Made by a program: the position numbers and the translations under genes | Assembly (NCBI RefSeq): GCF_014841105.1 | Contig: NZ_JACYWE010000003.1 | Location: 240,523 to 304,522, forward strand | Direction: 5' to 3' | DNA from: Lolliginicoccus lacisalsi | GTDB lineage: Bacteria; Actinomycetota; Actinomycetes; Mycobacteriales; Mycobacteriaceae | DNA length: 64,000 nt | In this document: positions 46,277-56,722 of the stretch, piece by piece | How the letters are laid out: the number at the start of each line of letters is the position of its first letter | Position numbering within the stretch: the first letter of the stretch is position 1 | Notes under the pieces: generated by a model | What the model was told of the DNA's origin: nothing | Seen by the model: the letters and a program-made list of their open reading frames with translations, nothing else | Databases searched by the model: none

Positions 46277-47047
46277 GTGAAGCAACCGTCCACAACGGTG
46301 TACCGGCTCTATGAGCAGCGACTCCTCCGGAAGCTCGAAGGCATGCAGCGCCCCAAGCACATCGCCGTCCTCTGCGACGGAAACCGCCGCTGGGCACGCG
46401 CGGCAGGATTCACCGACGTCAGCCACGGCTACCGCATGGGCGCCCGCAAGATCGCCGAGATGCTCGAATGGTGCGACGAGGCCGGTGTCGGCCTCACCAC
46501 GATCTATCTGCTCTCCACCGAGAACCTCCACCGCGACCCTGATGAGCTCGCCGCTCTCCTCGAGATCATCACCGACGTTGTCGAGGAGATCTCCGGCCCC
46601 GGGAAGAACTGGCGCGTCCGCGTCGTCGGCGCCATGGAGCTCCTCCCCGAGGCAGCCGCCCACCGCCTCCAGGAAGCCGCCCGGCGCACCCGCGGCCGCA
46701 CGGGCACCCACGTCAACGTCGCGGTTGGCTATGGCGGCCGCCAGGAGATCTCCGACGCCGTGCGCGCGCTGCTCGCCCGCGCCATCTCCGACGGAAAGTC
46801 CGGCGACGAGCTCATCGATTCCCTCACCGTCGAAGGCATCGCCGACCACCTCTACACCTCCGGGCAGCCCGACCCCGACCTCGTCATCCGCACCTCCGGC
46901 GAGCAACGCCTCTCCGGGTTCCTGCTGTGGCAGAGCGCCTACTCCGAGATCTGGTTCACCGAGGCCTACTGGCCCGAGTTCCGGCGCGTGGACTTCCTGC
47001 GCGCCCTGCGCGACTACGGCGCCCGTCACCGGCGATTCGGCCGCTGA
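46277..47047 (+). CDS. Cis-prenyltransferase, short-chain Z-FPP synthase type
   Basis: This 256-residue undecaprenyl-diphosphate-synthase-family enzyme adds isopentenyl units in cis. Conserved regions are HIAVLCDGNRRWARAAG near 28-44 (pyrophosphate site Asp and Arg), TIYLLSTENLHRD near 80, and DLVIRTSGEQRLSGFL near 201 with the following EIWFTEAYWPEF. Its neighbours match M. tuberculosis Rv1086, which makes omega,E,Z-farnesyl diphosphate rather than the full decaprenyl chain, so that product is likely. Such lipids feed arabinogalactan and peptidoglycan carriers. The frame is open to 46049; GTG 46277 gives the expected length. Confidence 0.87.
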   Translation: MKQPSTTVYRLYEQRLLRKLEGMQRPKHIAVLCDGNRRWARAAGFTDVSHGYRMGARKIAEMLEWCDEAGVGLTTIYLLSTENLHRDPDELAALLEIITDVVEEISGPGKNWRVRVVGAMELLPEAAAHRLQEAARRTRGRTGTHVNVAVGYGGRQEISDAVRALLARAISDGKSGDELIDSLTVEGIADHLYTSGQPDPDLVIRTSGEQRLSGFLLWQSAYSEIWFTEAYWPEFRRVDFLRALRDYGARHRRFGR

Positions 47048-47065
47048 CCAGCACCGGCGGCGCGA

Positions 47066-47989
47066 TCACAGCTTGCGCAGCCGCAGCCTGTTGATCCGGT
47101 GGTTGTGGTCCTTGCGCAGCACCAGCGTCGCCCGGGGACGAGTCGGCAGGATGTTCTCCACGAGGTTCGGATAGTTGATCGACGCCCAGATCTCGGACGC
47201 CTTCGCGCGCGCGTCCTCATCGGACAGCGACGAGTAGTGGTGGAAGTGCGAGCGCGGATCGGCGAATGCTGTCTTGCGCAGCGTCAGGAACCGCTGGATG
47301 TACCAGTCCTCGATGTCCTCGATGCGCGCATCGACGTAGATGGAGAAATCGAACAGGTCCGAGACCATCAGCGTCGGGCCTGTCTGCAGCACATTGAGGC
47401 CCTCGATGATCAGGATGTCGGGCTGGCGCACCACATGCCGCGCCCCGGCCACGATGTCATAGGCATGGTGGGAGTACACCGGCGCCGAGACCTCCGCGGC
47501 ACCCGACTTGACCTCGGTGACGAAGCGCAGCAGCGCGCGCCGGTCATAGCTATCAGGGAACCCCTTGCGGTTCATGATGCCGCGCCGCTGCAGCTCCTTC
47601 GTCGAATGCAGGAATCCATCCGTGGTCACCAGGTCCACCCGGGGGTGGTTCTCCCAGCGCGCCAGCAGCGCCTGCAGCACGCGCGCCGTCGTGGACTTGC
47701 CCACCGCGACACTGCCGGCGACGCCGATGACGAACGGGACCTGCTGGTCAGGGTGCGCCTCGCCGAGGAAGGTCGCGGTGGCGGCGAACAGGCGCTGGCG
47801 GGCCGCCACCTGCAGGTGGATCAGCCGCGACAACGGCAGGTAGACCTCCTCCACCTCTGCTAGGTCGATCTGCTCGCCGAGTCCGCGCAGGCCGCGCAGC
47901 TCATCCTCGGTCAGCACCATCGGCTGCGACTTGCGCAGCCCTCGCCATTGGTCGCGGGTGAACGCCACATACGGGCTCGGCTCGCTCAT
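47066..47989 (-). CDS. coaA: Pantothenate kinase, type I
   Basis: This 307-residue enzyme catalyses the first step of coenzyme A synthesis, phosphorylating pantothenate with ATP. The P-loop is [15 protein letters not shown] near 92-106. [16 protein letters not shown] near 150 and YSHHAYDIV near 180 belong to the substrate region, and the C-terminus ends with the family segment [22 protein letters not shown] 47989 has AGGGGG about eight bases upstream and is preferred to TTG 47995. It converges on the Z-prenyl synthase gene with 18 bases between them. Confidence 0.94.
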   Translation of the reverse strand: MSEPSPYVAFTRDQWRGLRKSQPMVLTEDELRGLRGLGEQIDLAEVEEVYLPLSRLIHLQVAARQRLFAATATFLGEAHPDQQVPFVIGVAGSVAVGKSTTARVLQALLARWENHPRVDLVTTDGFLHSTKELQRRGIMNRKGFPDSYDRRALLRFVTEVKSGAAEVSAPVYSHHAYDIVAGARHVVRQPDILIIEGLNVLQTGPTLMVSDLFDFSIYVDARIEDIEDWYIQRFLTLRKTAFADPRSHFHHYSSLSDEDARAKASEIWASINYPNLVENILPTRPRATLVLRKDHNHRINRLRLRKL

Positions 47990-48177
47990 CGACAAGCCCC
48001 CTCGCTGGCGTCGTGCCGGGCGCCGGACCTGGATGCCGTGCGCTCACCGATGTTCGAACTGATCGTCAACTCCTCGTGCTTGGCCCGATGCCCTGCCCAC
48101 GCGGCCCTACAGGCAGATCCTAGCCCCTGCGACCCGCTGCGCATCCAGTACCTCGGCCGCCATGGCCGCGTTGCCGA

Positions 48178-48194
48178 TATCGTGGACGATCATG
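48178..48194 (+). promoter_or_regulatory. Leaderless promoter of the DUF885 gene
   Basis: TATCGT (48178-48183) lies eight bases before the ATG at 48192; no binding site is present. Confidence 0.45.
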
Positions 48195-49436
48195 GACAGC
48201 GCGGCGCCCACGGACGGACTCGTCAACGACTACCTGCGGCTCGGGCTGCGGTTCGACAGGATCGAGGAAGGCTTCGTCGATGCCTACACCGGCGATCCCG
48301 CGCTGCGGCGCGAGGTCCTCGATGAGCCCGCGCCCGATCCCGCGCGCCTCGCCGCCGAGGCCCGCCGCCTCCGCGCCAATGTGGACCAGAGCGATCTGCC
48401 CCCGCAGCGGCGGGAGTTCATCTCCACGCACCTGCGCGCGCTCGAATGCTCCGGGCGCAAGCTCGCCGGCGAGGAGGGCGCCTTCATCGACGAGGTCCGT
48501 GACTACTTCGATGTCGAGATCGGGCTCGGTGACCCAGATCAGTACCGGCAGGCCCACCGCGATCTCGACGCGCTGCTCCCGGGCGCCGGGGATATCGCCG
48601 ACCGGATGCGCGCCCACCGGGCCAGCGAGGAGATCCCGCCCGAGCGGCTCGAGGAATGCGTGGCGGCCTTCTCCAGCGCGCTGCGCGACATCGTACGGAC
48701 CCGCTTCGGACTGCCCGCCAGCGAGCAGGTCGTGTTCGACGTCGTCACCGACAAGCCCTGGTCGGGGTTCAACTACTACGAGGGCAGGTTCCGCTCCACC
48801 GTCGCCATCAACGCGGACCTGCGGCAGCACACCTCCTCGCTGCCGCACCTGATCGCGCACGAGGCCTACCCCGGCCACCACACCGAGCACTGCCACAAGG
48901 ACATCGCCCTCGTGGAGCAGGGGCAGGCGGAGCAGACCATATTCCTGGTCAACACCCCGCAATGCCTGATGGCGGAGGGGCTCGCGGACCTCGCGCTGCG
49001 CGCCGCCACCGGGGAGCAGTGGGGCACCTGGGCACAAGAGATCTACGCCGACCTGGGCATCCGGTTCGATGGCGAGCGCGCGCAGCGCATCGCGACGGCG
49101 GCGTCCGGGTTGCTGACGGTCCGCCAGGATGCGGCGATCATGCTGCATGACCGGCACGCCGATGCCGACGAGGTGGCGGCGTTCCTGCAGCGTTGGCTGC
49201 TCATCACGCCGCAGCGCTCCCGCCAGACCCTGCGGTTCCTCACCTCGCCGCTGTGGCGGGCGTACGTGAGCACCTATGTGGAGGGCTACCAGCTCCTGCG
49301 CGACTGGCTGCGCCTCGACGTCGCGAGCACCCCGGAGCCCGGGCAGGCAGGCAAGGGGGAGCGGTTCGCCCGGTTGCTCGACGAGCCGCTGCTCCCGGGC
49401 GCATTGCGCGCCGATCTGGCCCGGGCCGGGCGCTGA
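48192..49436 (+). CDS. DUF885 family putative zinc peptidase
   Basis: This 414-residue mainly helical protein of the DUF885 family resembles zinc carboxypeptidases and dipeptidases. The metal motif is [17 protein letters not shown] near 220-236 (HExxxGHH type), with a further acidic [14 protein letters not shown] near 265 that supplies a third ligand in related enzymes. No signal peptide is present, so it should act in the cytosol. The substrate is unknown. ATG 48192 is chosen over 48162 because a TATCGT box lies eight bases upstream. Confidence 0.78.
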   Translation: MDSAAPTDGLVNDYLRLGLRFDRIEEGFVDAYTGDPALRREVLDEPAPDPARLAAEARRLRANVDQSDLPPQRREFISTHLRALECSGRKLAGEEGAFIDEVRDYFDVEIGLGDPDQYRQAHRDLDALLPGAGDIADRMRAHRASEEIPPERLEECVAAFSSALRDIVRTRFGLPASEQVVFDVVTDKPWSGFNYYEGRFRSTVAINADLRQHTSSLPHLIAHEAYPGHHTEHCHKDIALVEQGQAEQTIFLVNTPQCLMAEGLADLALRAATGEQWGTWAQEIYADLGIRFDGERAQRIATAASGLLTVRQDAAIMLHDRHADADEVAAFLQRWLLITPQRSRQTLRFLTSPLWRAYVSTYVEGYQLLRDWLRLDVASTPEPGQAGKGERFARLLDEPLLPGALRADLARAGR

Positions 49437-49466
49437 GCCGTTCGCCGCGGGTCGGTTGTGGCGGGT

Positions 49467-49495
49467 TTCACCGGGGCTGCGAAGTTCCGTACACT
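49467..49495 (+). promoter_or_regulatory. Candidate glyA promoter
   Basis: TTCACC (49467-49472) and TACACT (49490-49495) are separated by 17 bases and would give a leader of about 50 bases carrying the AGGAG site. Confidence 0.45.
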
Positions 49496-49552
49496 TGGTC
49501 AGGCTTCGCGCGATCGACGTCGCCACGAACGAAAACCCCAGGAGATTCACTG

Positions 49553-50854
49553 ATGACTGCTGCACCCGTTGCCGCTTCGAGCTTCACCGCTTCGCTCGCG
49601 GAGGTCGATCCCGACGTCGCGGCGGCGATGGCTGGTGAGCTCGCGAGGCAGCGCGACACCCTCGAGATGATCGCCTCCGAGAACTTCGTGCCCCGCGCGG
49701 TGCTGCAGGCACAGGGCTCCGTCCTGACCAACAAGTACGCGGAAGGCTACCCGGGGCGCCGCTACTACGGCGGCTGCGAGCACGTGGACGTCGTCGAGAA
49801 CCTCGCGCGCGACCGCGCCAAGGCCCTGTTCGGCGCCGAGTTCGCGAATGTGCAGCCCCATGCGGGCGCGCAGGCCAACGCTGCCGTGCTGCACGCGCTG
49901 ATGAAGCCGGGGCAGCGGCTGATGGGCCTCGACCTCGCCCACGGCGGGCACCTCACCCACGGCATGCGCCTCAACTTCTCCGGCAAGCTCTACGAGGTCG
50001 GCTTCTACGGCGTCGATCCCACCACCTTCCGTGTGGACATGGACGCGATCCGCGCGAAGGCGCTCGAGTTCCGCCCCGAGGTCATCGTCGCCGGCTGGTC
50101 CGCCTACCCCCGCCAGCAGGACTTCGCCGCGTTCCGCGCCATCGCCGATGAGGTCGGCGCGAAGCTGTGGGTGGACATGGCCCACTTCGCCGGCCTCGTC
50201 GCAGCGGGCCTGCACCCCTCGCCCGTGCCGCACGCCGATATCGTCTCCACCACCGTCCACAAGACCCTCGGCGGGCCCCGCTCGGGACTGATCATGGGCA
50301 CCAAGGAGTGGGAGAAGCCCATCAACTCGGCGGTGTTCCCCGGGCAGCAGGGCGGCCCGCTGATGCATGCGATCGCCGCGAAGGCCGTCGCGTTCAAGAT
50401 CGCGGGGACCGAGGAGTTCGCGCAGCGCCAGCAACGCACCCTCTCCGGTGCCCGGATCATCGCTGAGCGCCTCACCCACAGCGACGTCGCGGACAAGGGC
50501 ATCACCGTCCTCACCGGCGGCACCGACGTGCACCTCGTGCTCGTTGACCTGCGTGATTCCGAGCTCGACGGCAAGCAGGCCGAGGACCTCCTCCACGAGG
50601 CCGGCATCACCGTCAACCGCAACGCCGTGCCGTTCGACCCGCGCCCTCCGATGGTCACCTCCGGCCTGCGCATCGGCACCGCCGCGCTCGCCACCCGCGG
50701 ATTCGGCGACGCCGAGTTCAGCAAGGTCGCCGACATCATCGCCCGCGCGCTCACCGGCGCCGCCGATGTCGACAAGCTGCGGGGCGAGGTCAGCGCGCTG
50801 GCCAAGGACCTCCCGCTGTACGAGGGCCTCGAGGACTGGCGCCTCATCGGCTGA
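49553..50854 (+). CDS. glyA: Serine hydroxymethyltransferase
   Basis: This 433-residue PLP enzyme interconverts serine and glycine with tetrahydrofolate, supplying one-carbon units. Key parts are [12 protein letters not shown] near 39-50, [14 protein letters not shown] near 65-78, [14 protein letters not shown] near 205 and [14 protein letters not shown] near 233-246, where the Lys binds PLP. AGGAG lies eight bases before the ATG; the long upstream open frame is a shadow of the DUF885 gene. TTCACC and TACACT with a 17-base spacer (49467-49495) form a possible promoter. An intrinsic terminator follows. Confidence 0.96.
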   Translation: MTAAPVAASSFTASLAEVDPDVAAAMAGELARQRDTLEMIASENFVPRAVLQAQGSVLTNKYAEGYPGRRYYGGCEHVDVVENLARDRAKALFGAEFANVQPHAGAQANAAVLHALMKPGQRLMGLDLAHGGHLTHGMRLNFSGKLYEVGFYGVDPTTFRVDMDAIRAKALEFRPEVIVAGWSAYPRQQDFAAFRAIADEVGAKLWVDMAHFAGLVAAGLHPSPVPHADIVSTTVHKTLGGPRSGLIMGTKEWEKPINSAVFPGQQGGPLMHAIAAKAVAFKIAGTEEFAQRQQRTLSGARIIAERLTHSDVADKGITVLTGGTDVHLVLVDLRDSELDGKQAEDLLHEAGITVNRNAVPFDPRPPMVTSGLRIGTAALATRGFGDAEFSKVADIIARALTGAADVDKLRGEVSALAKDLPLYEGLEDWRLIG

Positions 50855-50866
50855 CAAGCACTTCCG

Positions 50867-50910
50867 AAGGCGGCGAAACCACAGGTGAACGGTGGTCTCG
50901 CCGCCTTTTG
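50867..50910 (+). terminator. Intrinsic terminator of glyA
   Basis: AAGGCGGCGAAACCAC (50867-50882) pairs with GTGGTCTCGCCGCCTT (50892-50907) with one mismatch, followed by TTG. One of the few terminators here with a T-run. Confidence 0.85.
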
Positions 50911-51111
50911 TAACGGTTCACCCAACGTTTACCGTCATGCCGTCACCGCGACAACGAGCGACCGGTACCGTCGCCGTTGTAGGCCACATCACGTGCCTAC
51001 CCGGGAAGCCCTGACCGCCATCACGAAAGGGTCGGCACCCGACCCGGCGCGCGGACCATCCCGGCCACAGCGAGACCGCCCACACTGGTGCGCGTGGGCA
51101 AAGGAGCGCCC

Positions 51112-52416
51112 GTGACCGTGACGAACACTGCACGTTCCGTCCGCACATATGTCCTCGACACGTCGGTCCTGCTGTCCGACCCGAGGGCGCTCGCGCGGTT
51201 CGACGAGCACCACATCGTCCTGCCCCTCGTCGTGATCGGCGAGCTCGAGGCCAAGCGGCACCACCCCGAGCTCGGCTGGTTCGCGCGGGAATCCCTCCGC
51301 ACCCTCGAGGATCTCCGCACCGAGCACGGACGGCTCGACAGCCCCGTGCCCGTCGGCACCCAGGGCGGCACCCTCCGCGTCGAGCTCAACCACATCGATC
51401 CCGACGTGCTGCCCACCGGGTTCCGCACCGAGACCAACGACTCCCGCATCCTCGCGTGCGCGCTCAACCTCGCCGCGGAGGGGCAGGATGTGGTGCTCGT
51501 CAGCAAGGACATCCCGCTGCGCGTGAAGGCCGGGGCCGTGGGCCTGCGCGCCGACGAGTACCACGCCCATGACGTCGTCATCTCCGGCTGGACCGGCATG
51601 ACCGAGGTCTCCGTCGACCGCACCACCATCGACACGCTGTTCACCGCCGGCGAGATCGATCTCGACGAGGCCCGCGAACTGCCCTGCCACACCGGGCTGC
51701 GGCTGCTCTCGGCGCACTCGAGCGCCCTGGGCCGCGTCACCGCCGACAAGACCGTCAAGCTCGTCCGGGGCGACCGCGAGGCCTTCGGCCTGCACGGCAG
51801 GTCCGCCGAGCAGCGCATCGCCCTCGACATCCTCCTCGATGACAGCGTCGGCATCGTCTCACTCGGCGGCCGCGCGGGAACCGGCAAGTCCGCGCTCGCG
51901 CTGTGCGCCGGGCTCGAATCCGTCCTCGAGCATGGCCACCACCGCAAGATCGTGGTGTTCCGCCCCCTCTACGCCGTCGGCGGGCAGGAGCTCGGCTACC
52001 TGCCCGGCAGCGAGAACGAGAAGATGGGGCCGTGGGCACAGGCCGTGTTCGACACGCTCGAGGGGCTCGCGAGCCCGAACGTGATCGAGGAGGTGCTCTC
52101 GCGCGGCATGCTCGAGGTCCTGCCGCTCACCCACATCCGTGGACGCAGCCTCCACGATTCGTTCGTCATCGTCGACGAGGCGCAGTCGCTGGAGCGCAAC
52201 GTGCTGCTCACCGTGCTCTCCCGGCTCGGAACCGGCTCGCGCGTCGTGCTCACCCACGATGTCGCGCAGCGCGATAACCTCCGCGTCGGCCGGTTCGATG
52301 GGGTCGCCGCGGTCATCGAGAAGCTCAAGGGCCATCCCTTGTTCGCGCACATCACCCTGACGCGCAGCGAGCGCTCGCCCATCGCGGCGCTCGTGACCGA
52401 CCTGCTGGAGAGCTGA
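51112..52416 (+). CDS. phoH2: PhoH2: PIN domain fused to PhoH ATPase
   Basis: This 434-residue protein has an N-terminal PIN nuclease domain (about 8-140; first acidic site in [11 protein letters not shown] and a second in [11 protein letters not shown]). The C-terminal PhoH P-loop ATPase domain (about 225-434) has Walker [14 protein letters not shown] and Walker [12 protein letters not shown]. From the literature, mycobacterial PhoH2 unwinds and cuts RNA. This follows the mycobacterial order glyA then phoH2, though a desaturase gene usually between them is absent. GTG 51112 has AAGGAG five bases upstream; the second GTG six bases on is also possible. Confidence 0.92.
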   Translation: MTVTNTARSVRTYVLDTSVLLSDPRALARFDEHHIVLPLVVIGELEAKRHHPELGWFARESLRTLEDLRTEHGRLDSPVPVGTQGGTLRVELNHIDPDVLPTGFRTETNDSRILACALNLAAEGQDVVLVSKDIPLRVKAGAVGLRADEYHAHDVVISGWTGMTEVSVDRTTIDTLFTAGEIDLDEARELPCHTGLRLLSAHSSALGRVTADKTVKLVRGDREAFGLHGRSAEQRIALDILLDDSVGIVSLGGRAGTGKSALALCAGLESVLEHGHHRKIVVFRPLYAVGGQELGYLPGSENEKMGPWAQAVFDTLEGLASPNVIEEVLSRGMLEVLPLTHIRGRSLHDSFVIVDEAQSLERNVLLTVLSRLGTGSRVVLTHDVAQRDNLRVGRFDGVAAVIEKLKGHPLFAHITLTRSERSPIAALVTDLLES

Positions 52417-52441
52417 CCCTCCACGATCGAACCAGCACGAT

Positions 52442-52472
52442 CCACGGCCCCGGGAAGATCCCGGGGCCGTGG
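52442..52472. terminator. Terminator between phoH2 and convergent small gene
   Basis: CCACGGCCCCGGGA (52442-52455) and its exact complement (52459-52472) form a 14-bp stem with a three-base loop. Confidence 0.88.
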
Positions 52473-52516
52473 CTCCTGCTACTGGGGCGATCCGCTGGGG
52501 GAGCGGCGGCGCCTGG

Positions 52517-52765
52517 CTACTCCTCGCCGGTGAGGTCGTCGCCGGGCTCCAGCGGGGCGGTGGTGCCGAGATCATCAGCAGGTGCTTCGCCGAACGACAT
52601 CGTGTCGAGCTGGTCGAGGCTGCCCGACTCGGACAGGGTGGCGAGGATCGTGTCAAGCATCCCGGTCGAGACCTGCCCGAAGATCTCGCCGAAGACCTCG
52701 TTCAAGGCATCGCCACCCACGATGCCGAGCAGGTCGAATCCTCCATCGAGGAATGCATCCAGCAT
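52517..52765 (-). CDS. Small acidic protein of unknown function
   Basis: This 82-residue protein is strongly acidic, particularly in the last 30 residues (GEAPADDLGTTAPLEPGDDL). The first half may form an amphipathic helix (FLDGGFDLLGIVGG). GGAG lies seven bases before the ATG. A longer open frame to 52903 has basic, cysteine-containing residues unlike the rest and is not supported by a binding site. It is not recognised; it sits between phoH2 and fum, where M. tuberculosis also has an uncharacterised gene. Confidence 0.5.
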   Translation of the reverse strand: MLDAFLDGGFDLLGIVGGDALNEVFGEIFGQVSTGMLDTILATLSESGSLDQLDTMSFGEAPADDLGTTAPLEPGDDLTGEE

Positions 52766-52904
52766 TGGCCGCTCCAATCGTTGTCCGCGCTTTGCGATAC
52801 TGGCCGAGCTCACACGGCCGCTCCAGCATTGGTAGCACGCCACCGCGCCGGTTCCGGGCGCCTCAACCGGAACGCAACGCAGACGAGACCTCCTGTGCAT
52901 CAAC

Positions 52905-52943
52905 GGCTGCCCGGAAGTGGACCACGTCCACCACCGGGCAGCC
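52905..52943 (-). terminator. Terminator of fum
   Basis: GGCTGCCCGG (52905-52914) pairs with CCGGGCAGCC (52934-52943). Inside, after two unpaired bases, GTGGAC pairs with GTCCAC around three bases. It lies 19 bases past the fum stop on the minus strand. Confidence 0.8.
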
Positions 52944-52961
52944 AGGAGCTATGCGTCGTGC

Positions 52962-54353
52962 TTACTTGACCTTCGCCATCGCCAGCACATCGAGGCGCTT
53001 GTCGAGCTCGGCCTCGGACAGCTTCTCCGGCACCAGGCCGCGGTCGATCACCGCCTGCCGGATCGTCTTCTTCTCCTTGAGCGCTTCCTTCGCGACCGCG
53101 GCGGCCTCCTCGTAGCCGATCGCGCTGTTGAGCGGCGTTACGATCGACGGCGACGACTCCGCGAGCTCCTTGAGGTGCTCGGTGTTGGCCACTAGGCCGG
53201 CCACGCAGCGATCCGCGAAGATCCGCGACACGTTCGACAGCAGCGTGAACGACTCGAGCACATTGCGCGCCATCATCGGGATGTAGACGTTGAGCTCGAA
53301 CGCGCCATTGCCACCGCCCCACGTGACCGCCGCATCATTGCCGATGATCTGCGCGCCCACCTGCGTCACTGCCTCGGGGATGACCGGGTTGACCTTGCCC
53401 GGCATGATCGACGAGCCCGGCTGCAGGTCCGGCAGCTGGAGCTCTCCGAGGCCCGTGAGCGGCCCGGAGCCCATCCAGCGGATGTCGTTGGCGATCTTGG
53501 TCAGCGACACCGCGATCGTCTTGAGCGCGCCCGAGGCCTCCACGAGCCCATCCCGGGCAGCTTGCGCCTCGAAGTGATCAGCAGCCTCGCGCAGCTCCGA
53601 CAGGCCCGTCGACTTCTTCAGCTCCTTGACGACCTTCGCGCCGAACTTGTCCGGAGCATTGAGCCCGCTGCCCACGGCGGTGCCGCCGATCGGCAGCTCG
53701 CCCAGGCGGGGGAGCGTCGCCTTGACCCGCTCGACACCGGCCTCGATCTGCCGGGCGTAGCCACCGAACTCCTGGCCCAGCGTCACCGGCACCGCATCCA
53801 TCAGGTGCGTGCGGCCGGACTTCACCACGTTCTTCCACTCCACGGACTTCGCCTGCAACGCCTTGTGCAGGTGCTCGAGCGCGGGGATGAGCGTCTTCAC
53901 AGCGGCCTCGGTAGCCGCGAGATGCGTCGCCGTGGGGAACGTATCGTTCGACGACTGCGACATGTTCACATGATCGTTCGGGTGGACGGTGACGCCGTTC
54001 AGCGCGGCGATCGACGCGATCACCTCGTTGCTGTTCATGTTCGAGCTCGTGCCGGAGCCGGTCTGGAACACATCGATGGGGAACTGGTCATCGTGCTTGC
54101 CCTCGGCGATCTCGTTGGCCGCCGCGATGATCGCGTCGGCCTGCTCGGCCGGGAGCAGCCCGAGATCCTTGTTCACCTTGGCGCACGCGGCCTTCAGCAG
54201 GCCCATCGCGCGGATCTGCGTGCGCTCGAGGCCACGGCCACTGATGGGAAAGTTCTCCACCGCGCGCTGCGTCTGAGCGCGCCACAACGCGTCGACAGGG
54301 ACATGCACCTCTCCCATGGTGTCGTGCTCGATGCGGTACTGCTGTTCAGCCAC
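52962..54353 (-). CDS. fumC: Fumarate hydratase, class II
   Basis: This 463-residue iron-independent fumarase of the aspartase/fumarase superfamily makes malate from fumarate in the TCA cycle. The superfamily signature [11 protein letters not shown] lies near 317-327. [14 protein letters not shown] near 97, [15 protein letters not shown] near 128 and [20 protein letters not shown] near 177 complete the active site. GGAGGAACC directly precedes the GTG start. glpX lies upstream in the same direction with about 130 bases between. Confidence 0.95.
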   Translation of the reverse strand: MAEQQYRIEHDTMGEVHVPVDALWRAQTQRAVENFPISGRGLERTQIRAMGLLKAACAKVNKDLGLLPAEQADAIIAAANEIAEGKHDDQFPIDVFQTGSGTSSNMNSNEVIASIAALNGVTVHPNDHVNMSQSSNDTFPTATHLAATEAAVKTLIPALEHLHKALQAKSVEWKNVVKSGRTHLMDAVPVTLGQEFGGYARQIEAGVERVKATLPRLGELPIGGTAVGSGLNAPDKFGAKVVKELKKSTGLSELREAADHFEAQAARDGLVEASGALKTIAVSLTKIANDIRWMGSGPLTGLGELQLPDLQPGSSIMPGKVNPVIPEAVTQVGAQIIGNDAAVTWGGGNGAFELNVYIPMMARNVLESFTLLSNVSRIFADRCVAGLVANTEHLKELAESSPSIVTPLNSAIGYEEAAAVAKEALKEKKTIRQAVIDRGLVPEKLSEAELDKRLDVLAMAKVK

Positions 54354-54485
54354 GGTTCCTCCGGGATGGTCGACTTTGCTCTCAGGCCTTGCTCTTCGTG
54401 CACAATACTGCTGCCCCCGCCCATCAAGGATGGTGAGGGCAGCGGGGGAGGCGGCGCACCGGGCGCCAGCGCCCCTCGCCGGCGA

Positions 54486-55544
54486 TCACGGCAGCGGCGG
54501 GAACGCCGTGCCATCTCCCTCGAAATCAATGCTGGAGTACGACTTCAGCTTCGTCAGGCGATGATAGGCCTCGATCATCCGCACCGTGCCCGACTTCGAG
54601 CGCATCACGATCGACTGGGTCGTCGCGCCCCCGGCGCGGTAGCGCACGCCACGCAGCAGATCACCATCAGTGATCCCCGTCGCCACGAAGAAGACATTGT
54701 CGCCAGCGACCAGATCCTCCGTCAGCAATACCTGGTCGAGGTCGTAGCCGCGGTCAAGCGCCTTCTGGCGCTCGTCGTCATCCTTCGGCGCGAGCCGGCC
54801 CACCAGGGTGCCGCCCAGGCAGCGCATCGCCGCGGCCGCGATGATGCCCTCCGGGGTGCCACCGATGCCCATCAGCATGTCCGTGCCGGAATCCGGGCGG
54901 GCCGTAGCGATAGCGCCCGCCACGTCGCCATCCGAGATCAACCGGATCCGGGCCCCGGTCTCCCGGACCTCCTGGATCAGCTTCGCATGCCGCGGACGAT
55001 CCAGGATGCACACCACCACATCGCCCACGCTCGACTTGTGCGCCTTCGCGACCCGCTGGATGTTCGCCTTCACTGGATCATTGATGTCGATGACATCCGC
55101 GGCATCCGGCCCCACCGCGATCTTCTCCATGTAGAACACCGCCGAAGGATCGAACATCGCGCCGCGCTCGGACACCGCGAGCACCGAGATCGCGTTCGGC
55201 ATGCCCTTCGCCATCAACGTCGTGCCATCGATGGGATCGACAGCGACATCCACCTCCGGGCCGTCGCCGTTGCCGACCTCCTCGCCGTTGTAGAGCATCG
55301 GGGCCTCGTCCTTCTCGCCCTCCCCGATGACCACTGTGCCGCGCATCGTCACCGTGCTCACGAGCTGGCGCATCGCATCCACCGCAGCGCCATCCCCGCC
55401 TTCCTTGGCGCCCCGGCCAACCCACCGGCCCGCAGCCATCGCGCCCGCTTCCGTGACACGCACGAGCTCCAGCGCGAGATTGCGGTCAGGCTTGGGGTTC
55501 AGCAAAGGATCAGGGGTGGATTTGCCACCGGAAATGGTCGTCAT
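54486..55544 (-). CDS. glpX: Fructose-1,6-bisphosphatase, class II
   Basis: This 352-residue GlpX-type phosphatase hydrolyses fructose 1,6-bisphosphate in gluconeogenesis and is the main such enzyme of mycobacteria. Metal and substrate residues lie in [20 protein letters not shown] near 73-92 and [16 protein letters not shown] near 99-114. [21 protein letters not shown] follows near 185, and [15 protein letters not shown] near 207. GGGAGG lies about ten bases before the ATG. It is divergent from the DUF4245 gene, the same order as in M. tuberculosis. Confidence 0.95.
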   Translation of the reverse strand: MTTISGGKSTPDPLLNPKPDRNLALELVRVTEAGAMAAGRWVGRGAKEGGDGAAVDAMRQLVSTVTMRGTVVIGEGEKDEAPMLYNGEEVGNGDGPEVDVAVDPIDGTTLMAKGMPNAISVLAVSERGAMFDPSAVFYMEKIAVGPDAADVIDINDPVKANIQRVAKAHKSSVGDVVVCILDRPRHAKLIQEVRETGARIRLISDGDVAGAIATARPDSGTDMLMGIGGTPEGIIAAAAMRCLGGTLVGRLAPKDDDERQKALDRGYDLDQVLLTEDLVAGDNVFFVATGITDGDLLRGVRYRAGGATTQSIVMRSKSGTVRMIEAYHRLTKLKSYSSIDFEGDGTAFPPLP

Positions 55545-55809
55545 GGACGAGGTGCCTCCCTCAGGTTTGTCGCCGCGCCCGGCGCCCCGAGAAGCGACGA
55601 GCCGACAGCGTCAGGATGTGCTCGCTCGCATTCTTCCAGAGAAACCCCACCCAAGTGGGCGGCAGGCGCAACATGTCGTGGCGGATGCAAGCACAAACCG
55701 CTGGCCCTGGGCGGACGGTAGCTGCGAGGCGACAGGCGCAGCCACGAGATGCTCGCCACTGCCGCGAGGCGCGTGGCGCTGCGATGCGGGATCCCGGCCG
55801 GAAGTTTGG

Positions 55810-55825
55810 AATACTGGGCCCCGTG
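55810..55825 (+). promoter_or_regulatory. Leaderless promoter of the DUF4245 gene
   Basis: AATACT (55810-55815) lies seven bases before the GTG at 55823. The hexamer is a weaker match than the others but the spacing is the same. Confidence 0.4.
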
Positions 55826-56377
55826 GCGTCGAACAAACCCAGGATCCTGCAGAACCATCGGGACATGCTCCTCACGATGATCCCGCTCGTCATCCTCATC
55901 GCGCTCGTCGCCGGCATCTCCGGCTTGTGGAGCAACCCCGACCCGGCCCCCGTCGGCAGCATCGACGAGACGCTCGCCCTCGAGTACGACGCCACCGTCG
56001 TCGACTTCCCCATCCGCATCCCCGACGCGCCCTCGGAATGGCAGCCCAACTCCGGGCAGCGCGTCGAGCTGGAGGAGGATGGCGGCGGAACCGTCACCTG
56101 GATCGGCTACGTCACCGACGACAACCTCTACCTGCGCTACAGCCAGTCCGGCATCAGCGCCGAGCGGCTCGTGGAATACCACTACGGCGATGCCAGCAAC
56201 ATCATCGGCAGCGAGACCGTCGACGGCACCACCTGGACCCTCTACCGCGCCGGCAACAACGAGCCCATCTGGCTCGCCGACCTCGACGACGTGCGCATCG
56301 CCATGACCGGCAGTGCCACCGAGGCGCAGTTCACCACCATGGCCGAGGCCGTCATGGCCGCCGAGCCCCTCGACTAG
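55823..56377 (+). CDS. DUF4245 membrane-anchored protein
   Basis: This 184-residue protein has one N-terminal transmembrane helix (about 18-36, MIPLVILIALVAGISGLW) and an extracytoplasmic DUF4245 domain (about 50-184; PSEWQPNSGQRVELE and TWIGYVTDDNLYLRYSQS). Its function is unknown. In M. tuberculosis the homologue (Rv1100, from memory) is also divergent from glpX. The frame is open to 55616, but family similarity starts at the chosen GTG, which has an AATACT box seven bases before it. Confidence 0.82.
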   Translation: MASNKPRILQNHRDMLLTMIPLVILIALVAGISGLWSNPDPAPVGSIDETLALEYDATVVDFPIRIPDAPSEWQPNSGQRVELEEDGGGTVTWIGYVTDDNLYLRYSQSGISAERLVEYHYGDASNIIGSETVDGTTWTLYRAGNNEPIWLADLDDVRIAMTGSATEAQFTTMAEAVMAAEPLD

Positions 56378-56383
56378 AGCGGG

Positions 56384-56496
56384 GCCCGGCTGGGCTGCGC
56401 TGGCGGGCTCCGGCGGGCCTGGCTGGCGGCGCTGGGCGGTGCTGGCTGGCGGCCGCCGACGGGCTCCGGCGGGCTCCGGCGGGCCTGGCTGGCGGC
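56384..56496. repeat. GGCGGGCTCC-rich low-complexity repeats
   Basis: Irregular copies of GGGCTCCGGC and GGCCTGGCTGGCGG run from just after the DUF4245 stop to the hairpin element. They are unrelated to the tandem units on the other side of it. Confidence 0.65.
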
Positions 56497-56565
56497 AAAA
56501 GCACTGGAAAGCGCCAAACGCGATAGAAATACCACCGGGTTCTCGGCCGCTTCTATCGCGTTTGC
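56497..56565 (-). repeat. Dispersed hairpin element, copy 3
   Basis: The arms at 56515-56528 and 56551-56564 are identical to copies 1 and 2, the loop is again 22 bases but different in sequence, and the flank AAAAGCACTGGAAA lies 18 bases before the first arm. It is oriented 3' of xseB on the minus strand, as the other copies are to their genes. Confidence 0.88.
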
Positions 56566-56683
56566 GGTTACTGACCCCTCCTGCGGCTACTGGCCCCTCC
56601 CGCGGCTACCGGCGCCCCTCCCGCGGTTACTGGCCCCTCCCGCGGCTACCGGCGCCCCTCCCGCGGCTACCGGCGGCCATCCC
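56564..56683. repeat. 19-21-base tandem repeat, six units
   Basis: The units GCGGYTACTGGCCCCTCCC (19) and GCGGCTACCGGCGCCCCTCCC (21) alternate six times, beginning at the last base of the hairpin element. Confidence 0.8.
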
Positions 56684-56722
56684 GTCGCTGGCGAGCGCGG
56701 CTGCTAGCGCGCCGCACCGCGG

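Larger units (their letters stand above)
56378..56722. other. Repeat-filled gap between DUF4245 gene and xseB
   Basis: The 345-base convergent gap has no credible gene. It contains GGCGGGCTCC/GGCCTGGCTGGCGG low-complexity repeats (about 56384-56496), the third hairpin element (56497-56565) and six 19-21-base tandem units (56564-56683). Confidence 0.75.

Noticed and set aside
52766-52903. N-terminal extension of the small acidic protein to 128 codons
   Set aside because: The extra residues are basic and Cys/Arg-rich, unlike the acidic remainder, while ATG 52765 has a well-placed GGAG.
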